Source: Portunus trituberculatus
Taxonomy: Eukaryota; Arthropoda; Malacostraca; Decapoda; Portunidae
DNA length: 64,000 bases
NCBI RefSeq assembly: GCF_017591435.1
Contig: NC_059303.1
Location: forward strand, 6,874,860 to 6,938,859
Reading direction: 5' to 3'
Made by a program: the position numbers and the translations under genes. Below the pieces are notes generated by a model, which saw only the letters and a list, made by a program, of their open reading frames with translations, was not told the origin of the DNA and did not search any database. How positions within the stretch are numbered: position 1 is the first letter of the stretch; every line of letters begins with the position of its first letter. Shown piece by piece: positions 1 to 11,786 of this stretch.

Positions 1-388
1 TACAGAAACAAACACTTGATAACCAGATAAATTTCAAGATAAACAAAAACATACTAAAAAAATTAACAAGACGGACAATATTTCAGTCAGGCAGCTCCTC
101 AGTACACCAAACCTCTTTTTTTTAAGATATAACAAAAATACAGAAACAAACATTAGATAACCATATAAATTTCAAGATAAATACAAAAAAACTAAAAAAA
201 TAACAAGTCGAACAATATTTCAGTCGGGCAGCTCCTCAGTACACCAAACCTCTTTTTTTTTAAGATATAACAAAAATACAGAAACAAACATCAGATAACC
301 ATATAAATTTCAAGATAAAAAAAAGACTAAAAAAAATAACGTCGGACAATATTTCAGTCGGGCAGTTTCTCAGTACACCAAACCCTTT
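1..388. repeat. Tandem repeat, 138-bp unit, about 2.8 copies
   Basis: The segment starting CAGAAACAAACA recurs at 3, 141 and 279, an exact 138-bp period. Each unit continues through an ATATTTCAGTCGGGCAG block, a CTCAGTACACCAAACCTC block and a T-run. Copies differ by a few substitutions and small indels in A-runs. The array is cut by the window start. A decayed echo (CAGTCAGGCAGCCACTCAG) follows near 428-448, so the array once reached further right. No coding potential seen. Confidence 0.95.
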
Positions 389-692
389 AACACGTCTCAC
401 TTGAATATATAAAGAAGGAAATACCAAACAGTCAGGCAGCCACTCAGCCACTTGACCTAACAGACCTCTTCTCTCCGCCCCGATGCACCTGTCACCTGTA
501 CTCCTCACCTGGCTGGATGAGTGGTCGTTAAGGGCAAGGCGCTGACATGAGGGTGAGATGCGCCGGGAGATGGAAAAGGTAAGGCCCCTTGTGACCTTGT
601 GTATCTCTGAAAACACGCGAATCAAGACTTCCTCCCCCCAACCTTCTTCCCTCTCCCCCTCATTCAGGTTCCTCTTCTCTGCCCCCACCCAC

Positions 693-698
<6 letters not shown>
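389..698. other. Non-repetitive spacer
   Basis: Holds the decayed echo of the 138-bp repeat (about 425-455) and a pyrimidine-rich run-in to the CT tract from 600 on. No gene or known element seen. Confidence 0.6.
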
Positions 699-1071
<373 letters not shown>

Positions 1072-1072
<1 letters not shown>

Positions 1073-1410
1073 AAGCATAGCCAACCAAGCACCACCAGAC
1101 ACCGTGACGAAGATTACCGTGGGATGCCGCTTTATCATACTGCCATCAACTTTATGTCCGTTTTATAAGCGTTTACAAACCACTTCACGCCAAGATTAAG
1201 ATCGACACAGTATTTTTTATGTCTGCTTTGGATGGAGCGTCTTTCTTTTTCTCACGCCATTCCTTGATCGATCTCACGACTCGTTACGTGCGTGAGTTTC
1301 GGCCAAGTACTCCCACACGAATACACATCTAACAATATTTTCAGGTAGGGATATAGTTATTTGTGTGCAGGTAGGGAGTTTGGAAATGTGATAACGTGTT
1401 TACTACTTCT
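1072..1410. other. Unique sequence, nothing recognised
   Basis: Mixed-composition DNA without long open frames, RNA motifs or repeat similarity that I can see. Confidence 0.5.
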
Positions 1411-1487
1411 ATTACTCTTCCTCCTCCTCCTCCTCCTCCTCCTCCTCCTCCTCCTCCTCCTCCTCCTCCTCCTCCTCCTATTATTAT

Positions 1488-1528
<41 letters not shown>

Positions 1529-1553
1529 TTACAACAACTACTACTACTATTAC
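1411..1553. repeat. Compound trinucleotide repeat (CCT)n(ATT)n(ACT)n
   Basis: CCT repeats at about 1419-1479 pass directly into ATT repeats and then ACT repeats, ending in an ACA/ACT mix. Frames through it read as poly-P, poly-L or poly-T and are artefacts. Confidence 0.95.
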
Positions 1554-1691
1554 TGAGAGCAACGACAAAAACAACAACACGACCACCAACAACAACAGTA
1601 ATGCACCAACTTTCCATAACAGGCGAGGAGTCCACATCATTGAAACGGTACATTCCTTCTTGAATCACACCAGTATTGGCACATACACTTG

Positions 1692-1745
1692 CCCACCACC
1701 ACCACCACCACCACCACACCACCACCACCACCAACACCAACACTA
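1692..1745. repeat. (CCA)n repeat grading into CCAACA
   Basis: About 40 bp of CCA triplets, then CCAACACCAACACTAACACT, a stepwise decay of the same motif. Confidence 0.9.
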
Positions 1746-2280
1746 ACACTAACATCATCTACACCACAACCACACCCTCACCAAGACACCCCTAACCACA
1801 AACATTCATACACCTTTCATTACTACGACCACTTACTCCTATAATACCCAAGCCTTAACTAAACTCTTTACACGCTCCACATTTCATCTCTCTTCCCCTC
1901 AAGGCAACAGACCTTCAGAGCGTCGCGTGGAGGGAGAGAGGGAGGGAGTTACAAGGGAGGGTGAGTCCTTCTCCTCCCGCGGGGCCGAAATCAGCAAGGA
2001 CGAATGGGTAGCTACGAACCTGAAAATACCGTATAGCACTCTGGCCTTCGGTGCTTCTTGGACGTGAAATTGGGGGTGGGGGGAGAGGGAGGTTGTGGTA
2101 AAAGGTACTGTGAAGACTGGGAGACATAAGCAGGTGGAGCAATGGTAGTAAAGCGTAGTAGAGTGTATTGTGGAGCAACGATAGGAGTTTGTTATAGTTT
2201 CAGGTGGCAAAAAGCGAGATGGTAAGTAATAATGTTAATAAGAACGGTGAGGATATGAACGTTGGTTGTTCAGTAAGGAA
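1746..2280. other. Strand-biased unique sequence
   Basis: A C/A-rich stretch (to about 1900) is followed by a G/A-rich stretch (about 1920-2200) with GGGGGTGGGGGG at about 2072-2083. No gene recognised on either strand. Confidence 0.5.
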
Positions 2281-2545
2281 ATATGATGTAGGGAAAGGTT
2301 AGGTTAAGTCAGGAAAGGTAAAATGAAGGTGATAATTTCCATGTTGTAAGATGAAAGACCTAATTATTATTTGATGAAGGAATATAATGTAAGAATGGCT
2401 AAGATTAGGTAAGACAAGTAAGGGTAAGACAAAGTAAGGTAAGGAAAGATGGAAGAGATGGTTTTCATGAGGTGAGGTAAGGTATGGTAAGATGATGGAA
2501 AAGGTTGTCAACAGGTAAGGGTAAGGCAAGGCTAGGTGATAGAAA
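2281..2545. repeat. Decayed GGTAA-type purine repeat
   Basis: The words AGGTAAG, GGTAAGAC, AAGGTAAGG and AGGTTAGG recur irregularly. This is a decayed version of the pure GGTAA array near 26.2 kb. It includes the perfect splice-donor-like word CAGGTAAGG at 2512-2520. Confidence 0.7.
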
Positions 2546-3089
2546 CAGCTGTCACCATGTGGGTAGGAAGAGAGTGTGGGAAGGCAGGACAGGAGGAGGG
2601 AGAGTGTTGCCGTGAGAGGAGACCAGTGAAAAGAGACACTAACATATTAAATCAATCCTAATATACAGGCGACTCAACAGGAAACAACACACAAAATAAC
2701 ACGAAGAGCGAAAATAAGCACTAGAAGGACACGGAAGAGGACAATAAGACTAATAACAAAGAAGGAAAGGAAGCGAGACCAGAAACAGAAACGAGAAGAG
2801 AAAATAATACGAGAAATAACGCGAAAACTACACGACGAAGAAAAACGAGAACAAGGAGGATGCCTATATATGTAAGTGGAGGAAGAAAACTGGATAATAC
2901 TTGTCGTGAGGAGGAACGTAATAGAGACTAGTGGGGCGGAGTGAGTGAGACATATGAGGGAACTATTTTTTGGTGTAAAGTGTAACTGTGAGTGTGGGGA
3001 AGTGGGTGAAGTAAATTTAACCTAACTGTTAGATGGAGAAAGCAATAGGGATGTGTGATAAAGTGAAGTGTAGATATATAAACGATGAC
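2546..3089. other. Purine-rich spacer
   Basis: Strongly G/A-rich with repeated GAAGAG, AAACGAG and AATAAC words, but no clear unit. No gene recognised. Confidence 0.5.
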
Positions 3090-3540
3090 ACGAGAGGAAA
3101 TGCATAATCAAAATTGTATATGAATTTGAGTGGGTATTTTATATTGTAAATGGATAAAAGGGAATAAGAACTTGTATTTAGCGGGAAGAAGTATGTGGTG
3201 AAATAGATAAGCAAGCTACATATAAGAATCTATTAAGCATGTGTGGAGTAAAAGAATAAGAAATAAAACCTAAGATTCAGTCAAGAAAGAGGTGGAGAAA
3301 TAGTTAGAGTAAACACAGAGAAGATAGCTTTAGGTAGCTGTGGGGGAAGAGGAGGAAGGCTATTATTCAACTATGCAAAAATATGTAATAGGAAAGGTTA
3401 TGTAACAAACTTTATAGGAATTCAATGGGTATCTGCGTGAGGTAAATAGATAGGAGGCAATAAAGGACATAAAAGACGGTATTTAGTGGGGGGAAGAAGT
3501 GTGTGGAGAAATAGCATACAAGGTAGCTTTTGGCGTTAAA
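3090..3540. repeat. Decayed tandem repeat, at least 3 copies
   Basis: The block GTATTTAGCGGGAAGAAG..GGTGAAATAG..AAG.TAGC occurs at about 3173-3222 and 3479-3530, with a shorter relative at about 3288-3340. Upstream parts match too (ATATGAATTTGAGTGGGTAT against ATAGGAATTCAATGGGTAT). Copies are well diverged. Confidence 0.65.
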
Positions 3541-3826
3541 GGAGGAGAGGGGAGGAGAGGAGGGGGATAAACTGCGGGATGAAGCAGTTGGCCTTCCCAA
3601 GAGCCTGCAAAAAGTGACAGATGTGATAGCCGTACAGTAAGCGGGAGGCAGCAGGAGGGAAGGGTGGTAGGGAGGCAGGAGGGAAAATAATAATACGATG
3701 GAGCAATATTAACAAAGAGGAGGGGAAAAAAAGGGTTAAAATCATTAAGCCTTTATCGCTGTACTGATCTGGTCACGATGTAGTTCATGTTGGTTACTTG
3801 TGATAACGATTTAATTAAGCTGGGTT

Positions 3827-3829
<3 letters not shown>

Positions 3830-3899
<70 letters not shown>
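3830..3899. repeat. (AG)35 microsatellite
   Basis: Pure AG for 70 bp. It forms the left arm of an inverted pair with the TC tract at 3945, separated by a 45-bp AT-rich spacer. Confidence 0.97.
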
Positions 3900-3902
<3 letters not shown>

Positions 3903-3939
3903 AACAGTAATATTCAACTGTACTGTACATTAACTATTA

Positions 3940-3944
<5 letters not shown>

Positions 3945-3996
<52 letters not shown>
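3945..3996. repeat. (TC)26 microsatellite
   Basis: Pure TC for 52 bp, complementary to the AG tract 45 bp upstream, so the two can pair as a hairpin with about 26 repeat-pairs. Confidence 0.97.
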
Positions 3997-3999
<3 letters not shown>

Positions 4000-4469
4000 A
4001 TACCATTAAAACAGCCACACAGCCCTTACAATTACGTCAAAAGCTCGTTTCTCTGAACTGTTTAGTGATGCAGGTAAAAACTCACGAGGATATTTACATT
4101 TGTGTGAGTGTCGGCAGCGGCGAGATGTGGAGGGGGAAGGTGGAGGGGGAAGTGCAGGATGGGGGGAAGTTTGGTACGTGCATATGTTGACATAATTCTA
4201 CAAGTTTTTAACATGTATTTTTGCTATATTTGCGTCAAACACTGGAGGCAATTTGTGACTAATAATAAAAACAATCTAATATATTTGATACACTAGACAC
4301 GACCAGAAAGAAAAAATGATGAATAGATACCTAGCTAAAAGACCAATTGATTCGCTCAGTCACCAGCTGTCTAACTCACCCACTTACTCCCTCACTCACT
4401 CACTGACCGTACCCCCAAAAATACTAATAAATTATCTTACTAAATGATTAACTAACTAATTTACACACT
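3997..4469. other. Unique sequence, nothing recognised
   Basis: Contains a G-rich patch (4125-4165) and an ACTC-rich patch (4365-4405). No element or gene recognised. Confidence 0.5.
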
Positions 4470-4527
4470 TGACAGCCTGAGGGAGGAGTATACGCCTGAC
4501 GCTACACCGCTGAAAGGCTAAGATAGA
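4470..4527 (+). repeat. Direct repeat, left copy (about 55 bp)
   Basis: ACAGCCTGAGGGAGGAGT... through CTACACCGCTGAAAGGCTAAGATA matches 5021-5075 with few differences. The two copies bracket a GATA/GACA microsatellite and a 200-bp inverted-repeat element. Confidence 0.85.
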
Positions 4528-4533
4528 GATAGA

Positions 4534-4605
<72 letters not shown>

Positions 4606-4640
4606 TAGATACATAGATAAATAGATAGAAAGAAAGATAG
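4521..4640. repeat. (GATA)n(GACA)n compound tetranucleotide
   Basis: GATA repeats switch to about 13 GACA repeats and back to GATA, then degenerate. The GATA/GACA composition is that of Bkm-type satellites. The repeat starts inside the end of the left 55-bp direct repeat (GCTAAGATAGAGATAGATA). Confidence 0.95.
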
Positions 4641-4797
4641 CTAGATAAGAAAAGATAAACAAAACCCAGCAGAAAACAAAACAAAAAATAATCCAGCACA
4701 CGACCACAGTTCACACATCCGCCAGCACCTCAGGATGCACACTCCACTTGACACCAGTGAGGGGAGGCGAACCCTGCAGCGTCCATGTCAAACCTGT

Positions 4798-4997
4798 ATT
4801 CTGAAACACCTTACTCTCACTACGACTATTTTCAAAGGCCATAGAGCTGACTAGCAGTGTTCTCAGTGTGTTTCTCCTGTTGATCACGTAGAAATCTTGC
4901 TAATCTGTAAAAAAAAAATCTTAAAAAACGCATGTGACTTTAATTATGTATATCCTTTTGAATTTAGTAGAGGTGCGGCGCGGAAGTGTTTCATAAT
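4798..4997 (-). mobile_element. Short inverted-repeat element (MITE-like), family 2, copy 1
   Basis: About 200 bp. It starts ATTCTGAAACACC and ends GTGTTTCATAAT, so the termini are inverted repeats. Read on the minus strand it has the same order as the copies at 32475 and 61683: a GCGCCGCACCT block just inside one end, and a GCC.TTGAAAATAGTCG block inside the other. No transposase frame. Non-autonomous DNA element or other palindromic repeat; superfamily not determined. Confidence 0.8.
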
Positions 4998-5020
4998 AGG
5001 ATTCCTAGACGCATTCTACA

Positions 5021-5075
5021 CAGCCTGAAGGAGGAGTGCGTCTGACACTACACCGCTGACTGGCTAAGATAAAAG
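5021..5075 (+). repeat. Direct repeat, right copy (about 55 bp)
   Basis: ACAGCCTGAAGGAGGAGT... through CTACACCGCTGACTGGCTAAGATA repeats the block at 4470-4527. Spacing is about 550 bp. Confidence 0.85.
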
Positions 5076-6214
5076 TGCAGCGTTTATATTCAAATGTCAT
5101 GTTCGTGTCTATTGAAGAACGCACACCAGTCACGAAGAAATATGTAGGAAGAAAATATTCACGATGACACTCTTACGCCACACTGGCACTCCGTGATGTG
5201 TTTGTTTCCGCGGCCTGCACATAATTTATCTGCCGCTTCTTACTGAAACTGTGATGTGTGACGGTAAATATCTTTCTTCTAAGTTTACACGAGTTTTATT
5301 CTCTCCTTATACATTCCAGAGCCGTGCACCAGGCAGGCACAATCCTTTGTCTCCTTGTATAAATTATTCACCCACACGAAAACAGGATTCTTGGACAGCT
5401 CGAGTTAGTTATACACAACGAACAGGTTTAATGCCTGATGTGTGTGTCCATGAACCAGATGAGAGGCACTTGAGGATAGTATACGAGGACACACAAAGGA
5501 AGAACATACAGTAACACCAGCAGATCTCTTTGCCCTCTACGAGACTGTTTTCAATAACTTTCACAAGATTGAATACAGTAAACAAGGGAAATAAATAGAA
5601 AATAAGAAAGAAAATAAATAAGACAATGAAAATTAAGCAAATTCGTTGGATCTAAAGAAATTATTTACTTTTCGATTGCCAACATCAACTGGAATAAGGA
5701 GAATAATGAAATAAGGTAATAACTAAGCAAATTCACTGAACCATAAGAAATCACACACATTTTCTAACAACAATGGTTTGACTGCGATATTAAGATTGAG
5801 GGAAATATCAAACCCTTTCACTGATAGCATGACGAGATGAGACCAAAACAAAGATGCTGGAAGATGACTGGACGAAAACCAGTGCTCGTCTGACCTTAAA
5901 GTGTGAGCTGTTAAGAACCAGGAACCGAGACCTGCACCAGTTTGACCTTACTGGGAGTTAAGGAAAGTATCACACGCCGCGACCTACTGAAGCTAAACGG
6001 TGCACACTTTCGCCGCTACAACTATGATGGTAGGCGTGTCTGTCTGTAGTGTAAAGCAAACCTGAATCACATACACGAGTCATTTCCAGCAAAAGTGAAC
6101 GAGTTATATACAAAGCAACTTCATTTCTGTCTGTCGATTTCAGCGCAAGACAGGAATGTTGTGATGCTCATAAAGAAGAGAACAATGTACTGGTTATGCC
6201 CGAGATGTTAATCC

Positions 6215-6216
<2 letters not shown>
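5076..6216. other. Unique sequence, nothing recognised
   Basis: An 87-codon open frame spans 5251-5514 but has no recognisable domain, signal peptide or splice context. The rest is mixed AT-rich DNA. Confidence 0.5.

Positions 6217-6304
<88 letters not shown>
6217..6304. repeat. (TG)44 microsatellite
   Basis: 88 bp of TG, followed by a short alternating GC stretch (GGGCGCGCGCGTGC), which is prone to left-handed DNA. Confidence 0.97.
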
Positions 6305-6306
<2 letters not shown>

Positions 6307-6380
6307 CGCGCGCGTGCAAGTTAAATCTATTATATAAAACTATGCAGCACTTATATCTATTCGCTATCTTTATTATCTTC

Positions 6381-6385
6381 GCACA

Positions 6386-6446
<61 letters not shown>
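6381..6446. repeat. (CA)n microsatellite, inverted partner of the TG tract
   Basis: Starts GCACACGCGC and continues as AC to 6446. Together with 6217-6304 it forms a quasi-palindrome with a spacer of about 65 bp, the GC-alternating parts facing each other. Confidence 0.97.
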
Positions 6447-6448
<2 letters not shown>

Positions 6449-8561
6449 CAAAAGGTACTGATAATAAGACTATATACTTTACATTTACTTTTTATCACCC
6501 AACAGTGGTCGAAAAAAGCCACAGCGAACGTATTAGCATGTTTGCATCCTTTACATCTACGTCATTACCTGTGACGCACCTTTGACAATTCAACACTGTC
6601 CTTCGCGGCACCTTCGTCAGTAGGACAGGGTAGCAGCGTCACGGGACCGCCTCGTGAGATGCACGTTTGCCTATCTCCAGCGCCCACCACTCCCGATTTT
6701 TTTCCGCTCTCCACCCTCTGACCTCATGGGCAGGGCGTGGCGGGCCTCACTCTGCTCCCCACACACTTGACTCTTTCCTCCTTGGCCAGTGTCTTTCTTC
6801 TCTACGTCTCTATTTGATGTGTTTCTGTGGCAGTTTAGATTTAATCATTCTGCCGCTCCTCTCCTCCTCCTTGTTGTTGTTGTTGATGCTGCTAGTGTTG
6901 ATATTGTTGCCATCGTCCTCCTCATCCTTCCCATAGTTCTACTCATCCTCCAATTTTGTCCTTGTGTTTTTTTTTAAAGTTTGCATTTAATTTAATGCAA
7001 ATCGCGTTATTCCCACACACAGGTTCAGTAGGCCCCGGTTTTTTTCTTCTGCTAATATATGGTTTTTCTGTTCTACGTTCTTTTTATGTATTTTCCCCCC
7101 TCTCCTTCTCCTTCTCCTCCTCCTCCACAAATATTTTTTTCAGCTCCACTAACAGTTCCTCACCCTGCCAGTAATTTCCACATTTTCCTCCCAGACTTCA
7201 AGTTTTTTTTTCCTATTTCAATACGTAACGTGTGATTCGATCACCTTCATATATGTACAGCTAAAACCTCCTTGACTTCACTACTGCCTTCCGAAAATTC
7301 CCACATCTGGTTTATTTTCCAAGAGATATGATGTCACGTTCTCACTCTCCACCTTTCCTGGACTATTTCAGAGAGAGGAATGGGAGGAGAGGAGCCTTAT
7401 CGCTCTACTGCTTTTCCCTCATGCTAAAAGATTCCAGTAAGTGCACGAAATAGACCACTAAGAAAAGATAAGAAAAGGGGAACTTCTCAGTAATCAGATA
7501 TGTCTTTTTTTAACTCTTCCTGGCATCTTCCTGTTTTCCAGTGTTGTTATTCCTCCTCCTCCTTGTCTTCCTCATCTACAAACCCATCCACCATACATGA
7601 ACACACGGGCACTGAATCACGGCGGAGTGCGGGGTGCCTAACATGGGGGAATGAATAATCAGGCTCTTCCACGCCATTCATCACGCGGCGGAATTTTTTT
7701 GCAACACTATTCATCGCTACAAAGGGCTCAGAGAGATAGACACGGACCACCGACAGCTTACCGGGTGTCTAATTAATGCCTCCACCACCCTCCTGCCACT
7801 CCCACCGCACTAACGCCTCCTCGCCCGCCCCTCCCTTTCCCTTGGCTAGCACCCGCCGCTCATCCCTTCATCCCTTCCAAATCAACGCCTCCCTGCCTCT
7901 CCTCACCTTCTGCCATCTTTGCCTTACCACTGCTCTCTTTTCCACCTAGTCATTCACTTCCCTCGCCTTACTAACGCCCCAATACCCGCCACACCCCGCC
8001 TTCTAGCTACCACCACCAGCACATCTCTCCCATTAATCAAAAGACACCAGTTGTCCCAACCTCCTTTGAAGATCACCACCTACTTTTTCCTTCGCTCTAA
8101 TCCAACCAGCCACCCACCTCGCTCCTAGTAACCCGTAACCAGTCTATTTCTATCCTTACGTATCCTTACAGTCTACCATATCCTTACACTGCTTTCAGGA
8201 TATCAAGGATTCTTCGACTTTAGTGTTTCATGTCGTTCTTTTCATGTTTGATCAAAAATATTTCACTAAGAGCCAATAGGTCTGATGTGGCTTCTTCCTT
8301 TGTATTTCTTTGGTATACGCCACGTCAAATTGTTGTTTGTGTATAGGTTTCTTCATCGCTTTTCTCCATACAAGAGCGGCCTTAAGAAGTAACGGTGAAA
8401 GCAACGTCTTAGAATACAGTTACTTATTTTGCAAGAACTGGCAGTATCACAGTATATCTTACCCGTATATCATTATGTTTATTGGTATCTTCATTTCATA
8501 ACATCTCCCATACGTTATGACTTATATCACAAGGGTGCGTGCCTCAGAACAGTATACAGGG

Positions 8562-8562
<1 letters not shown>
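6447..8562. other. Largely unique, pyrimidine-rich in the middle
   Basis: 6660-7200 and 7770-8110 are C/T-rich on the plus strand. Short open frames on both strands (for example the minus frame 7547-7750 with an acidic end) carry no recognised domain. No RNA gene or transposon seen. Confidence 0.5.

Positions 8563-8629
<67 letters not shown>
8563..8629. repeat. (AC)n microsatellite
   Basis: 67 bp of uninterrupted AC. Confidence 0.97.
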
Positions 8630-8630
<1 letters not shown>

Positions 8631-9240
8631 TAGTTCACACTGAAGCCACGTCTTGTTAGTGCACTCTATATTTTCTTACATTTTTTTTTTTTTTGTGCTG
8701 CAGGGCGTGTCCGAGGCCCTATCTATCTAGGCACAAGCTGACTTCAAGGACAAAGAACGCCGCCCTGCCTGCCCCTCACTCCCCAAGCCCTCGCAAACAG
8801 GTTGGCCCGCCACGCAGGTAGCACACAATACATAGAAGGAGAGGAGGACGCTGCCCTGGTAATGCAGAGCGACGGAGACTGATAAGAGCATTGGGAGTGA
8901 CGGGCCACCATGTCCCGAATTAGCTGAGGGAACATAAAGAAAGAACAAGCAGAAGCAGACTTGTTGGCCTTTACGACTACTTGTGATAAAGGACGGGTTA
9001 TGGTGACTGTTAGTAGAGCAAAAGGCTGTTACTAAGGTGCAGGATTGTTACTATCACCACTGCTGTCTTCCATGATTTCTTTCCGCATTCTCCGTCTTAC
9101 TTTTCAGTTATTTAACATTCAGATTCTTGCCCCCGTCTCGTGTTCGGATCAAAAAGGTGGTGTCAGCACGTGCGAGTGAGTGAGAAGGAGTGTGTCAGCC
9201 AGTTTAGACGAGTGCATGTGTGCATATAGGCTCACTCACC
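8630..9240. other. Unique sequence, nothing recognised
   Basis: A T-run at 8681-8694 is followed by a GC-richer patch (8700-8930). Minus-strand frames across the patch have no recognisable product. Confidence 0.5.
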
Positions 9241-9290
9241 TATAAATAGTACAAGAACGTGTGAACGAGTTTCCGCGGCGCTCAGTCAGT
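9241..9290 (+). promoter_or_regulatory. Weak core-promoter candidate (TATAAATA ... TCAGTCAGTT)
   Basis: TATAAATA lies at 9241-9248, and two overlapping arthropod initiator-like TCAGT words lie at 9282-9290. The spacing of about 43 bp is longer than the usual 30 or so, and no convincing first exon follows. It may be chance. Confidence 0.18.
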
Positions 9291-9994
9291 TTATATTTCC
9301 AGCAACAAACTCGCCTTGGTGTTACGAAGGCAGTCTGATCGTGACTTCATATAAAAACATATATTTTGTAACCACTATTTCTATTTCCAGGTAATGTGAA
9401 ATAGTTACCATTAAGACTCCAATAAACTTAAACTTTAATCTCCTCGAAAAGTAGAAATGACTCATATCAACAATTATGACAAATATACATAATAGCAATA
9501 AGAATATATGAAATTATACAACCATACCATCAAGTTGATCTATGTAATTCATTGAAACGAGTTAACGAGAAGAGCGCGAGAAAGCAAATCATGGAAAATT
9601 ACGCAAAAAAGAATGAATAAACAAAAACTAACACCGTAATAAACAAGATAACCTACAATTATAACACAGTAAGCCAACTCATATTAGTTAGAAGGGGCCC
9701 AGTTGATCTATGTTATTAATCTAAACGAGTTCCCGAGAGAAGCGTGAAAGGACAAGGGGAGAGAGGTTGGGCAAAGGCTTACATCACGCCCTGCCACGCT
9801 TATTTCAGGGTATGGGGCAATCACTGAGCATCTTTCTGGCCGCTAACTGATGGGAACTATCTTCTCCCGTGAACTGAAACGTGGTAAATAAACAACGACT
9901 GGTCTGAATCTTGGTATACGAGTTTTTGTTCCGAGATATTCCTTGGTATTCTTAAATTCACGGGGTTTTTCCAGTGTGAAGAGGTGATTCTCTA

Positions 9995-9998
<4 letters not shown>
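9291..9998. other. AT-rich unique sequence
   Basis: Two loosely similar segments (TTGATCTATGTAATTCATTGAAACGAGTT at about 9535 and TTGATCTATGTTATTAATCTAAACGAGTT at about 9703) suggest a decayed duplication with a spacing of about 170 bp. No gene seen. Confidence 0.5.

Positions 9999-10083
<85 letters not shown>
9999..10083. repeat. (CT)42 microsatellite
   Basis: 85 bp of pure CT. Confidence 0.97.
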
Positions 10084-10086
<3 letters not shown>

Positions 10087-10139
10087 TACATATAAACATA
10101 CACATAGGTACATTCATATAGACACGCACTCACGCATCA

Positions 10140-10220
10140 CACTCACACCCACCCCACACACACACACACACACACACCCACACCCATACCACATGCACAG
10201 TCACACCACACAACAACAAC

Positions 10221-10283
<63 letters not shown>
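10140..10283. repeat. Interrupted (CA)n cluster
   Basis: CA runs broken by CCCA, CCAT and ACAACAACA words, then a clean CA tract from about 10222 to 10283. Confidence 0.93.
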
Positions 10284-10286
<3 letters not shown>

Positions 10287-10660
10287 TCATTCGCCAGTTT
10301 TCTCCTACCAACAAACTAAAAAAAAAAAAAAAACAACAACGCTAAAACAAATAAAAAAAAATAACAGCCACAACAACAAATAAACGAAAAACACACTCGC
10401 ACAAAAAAAAAATATATAGAAATAAATAAAAACAACAAACACCACAACAACACTTATAATTAACTCCACTAATTCACCACCAATGTTTCTATTACCACCC
10501 AGAGGCGTAATAAGCACAGGCCACATATTGCAGGAACCACTTGCCGCTTATCAATGACTCTACCACTGCTGGACAAAACCTGATACTTGTCACATCCCAA
10601 GGTCATAATGGGGAGTCCTGGTTACTTAGCCAGGCGAGGTGCTGAAGGTCTCTCCCTGCT
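10284..10660. other. A-rich spacer
   Basis: 10318-10460 is almost free of G, with AACAAC and AAATAAAA words, probably a decayed simple repeat. The rest is unique. Confidence 0.5.
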
Positions 10661-10882
10661 GGGATAAAAGGTGGTGGTGGTGCTGGTAGTGGGGGTGGTT
10701 TTTTTTCTCCTAGTACATGATGAACATAATAATGGTAGCAGTTAAAGTAGTGGTAGTGGTGGTGGTGGTGGTGGTGGTAGTGTGGTGTATTGTGGTGTGG
10801 TAGTCTACTAGTAGTTGAAGATGCTGTTGTTGTTTTTGTCATTGTTGTTGTTGTTTTTGTTATTTTTGTTGTTATTTTTCTT

Positions 10883-10962
<80 letters not shown>

Positions 10963-11100
10963 TCATGTTGTTGTTGTTGTTGTGGTGGTGGTGGTGGTGG
11001 TGGTGGTGGTGGTGGTGGTGGTGATGGTGATGGTGATGGTGATGGTGATGGTGATGGTGATGGTAATGGTGGTGATGGTGATGGTGGTGGTGGTGGCTTC
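10661..11100. repeat. Long compound triplet repeat of the GTN/TGG type
   Basis: TGG/TGC triplets (10668-10690), TGG (10750-10780), GTT (10823-10880), pure TAG (10884-10962), TTG (10968-10982), TGG (10983-11022), then a regular TGATGG hexamer (11022-11095). All share a TNG/GTN frame, so the block looks like one triplet array whose motif has mutated and re-expanded repeatedly. Confidence 0.93.
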
Positions 11101-11548
11101 ATTCTCAGTACACTCAATAATTTTTCAACATAAATTTACTGATATTAAAAGTCTATTAACTCACTATTAGAATTATGCCTCACCTAATTAATAAGTTCCT
11201 TGAAATGTATAATACTAATTCTTACCGGTAAATGTATATGAATTTTGTATTAATGAACACCTATTTCAGAAGGAGGAAAGATAGCCACACAAACTCAATT
11301 AAGGAAAGAAATGCAACAAATTAGTTTTAAACAGCATTATATTTATACGTTCATCAGAAAATACCTACGGACTGATCTATTAATATCTATTTTATCTGTC
11401 TATCTGGCTATCTACCGATGGCTAATAGTTAAGGGTTTATATATGATGACAACGATTCTGATGATAATGGTGATGGTGATGCTGATTGTATACAAGAAAT
11501 TCTCTCTTACATTCAATATCTAAAGATCGCAATAATCATAGTAGCCAT
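11101..11548. other. AT-rich unique sequence
   Basis: No gene recognised. GATGATAATGGTGATGGTGATG near 11456-11480 is a further echo of the adjoining triplet arrays. Confidence 0.5.
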
Positions 11549-11708
11549 AATGGTGGTGGTGGTGGTGGTGGTGATTGTCGTAGTAGTGGTGGTGGTGATG
11601 GTGATGGTGATGGTGGTGGTGGTGGTGGTGATGGTGGTGGTGGTGGTGGTGGAGGTGGAGGTGCAGGTGGAGGTGGTGGTGGTGGTAGTGGTGGTGGTGG
11701 TGGTGGTG
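11549..11708. repeat. (GGT)n imperfect triplet repeat
   Basis: 160 bp of GGT with GAT, GGA and GCA variants. The plus strand is strongly G-rich. Confidence 0.95.
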
Positions 11709-11786
11709 ATATGAAAAGTAATAAGGCAATGATGTGATGTGATTGCGGAACTGACCTATTACTGTTCCCTTCCGCGTATTTCTGCT

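Noticed and set aside
7547..7750. Minus-strand 67-codon frame ending in an acidic run
   Set aside because: The acidic end is a TCC/GGA triplet run; the rest is unrecognised.
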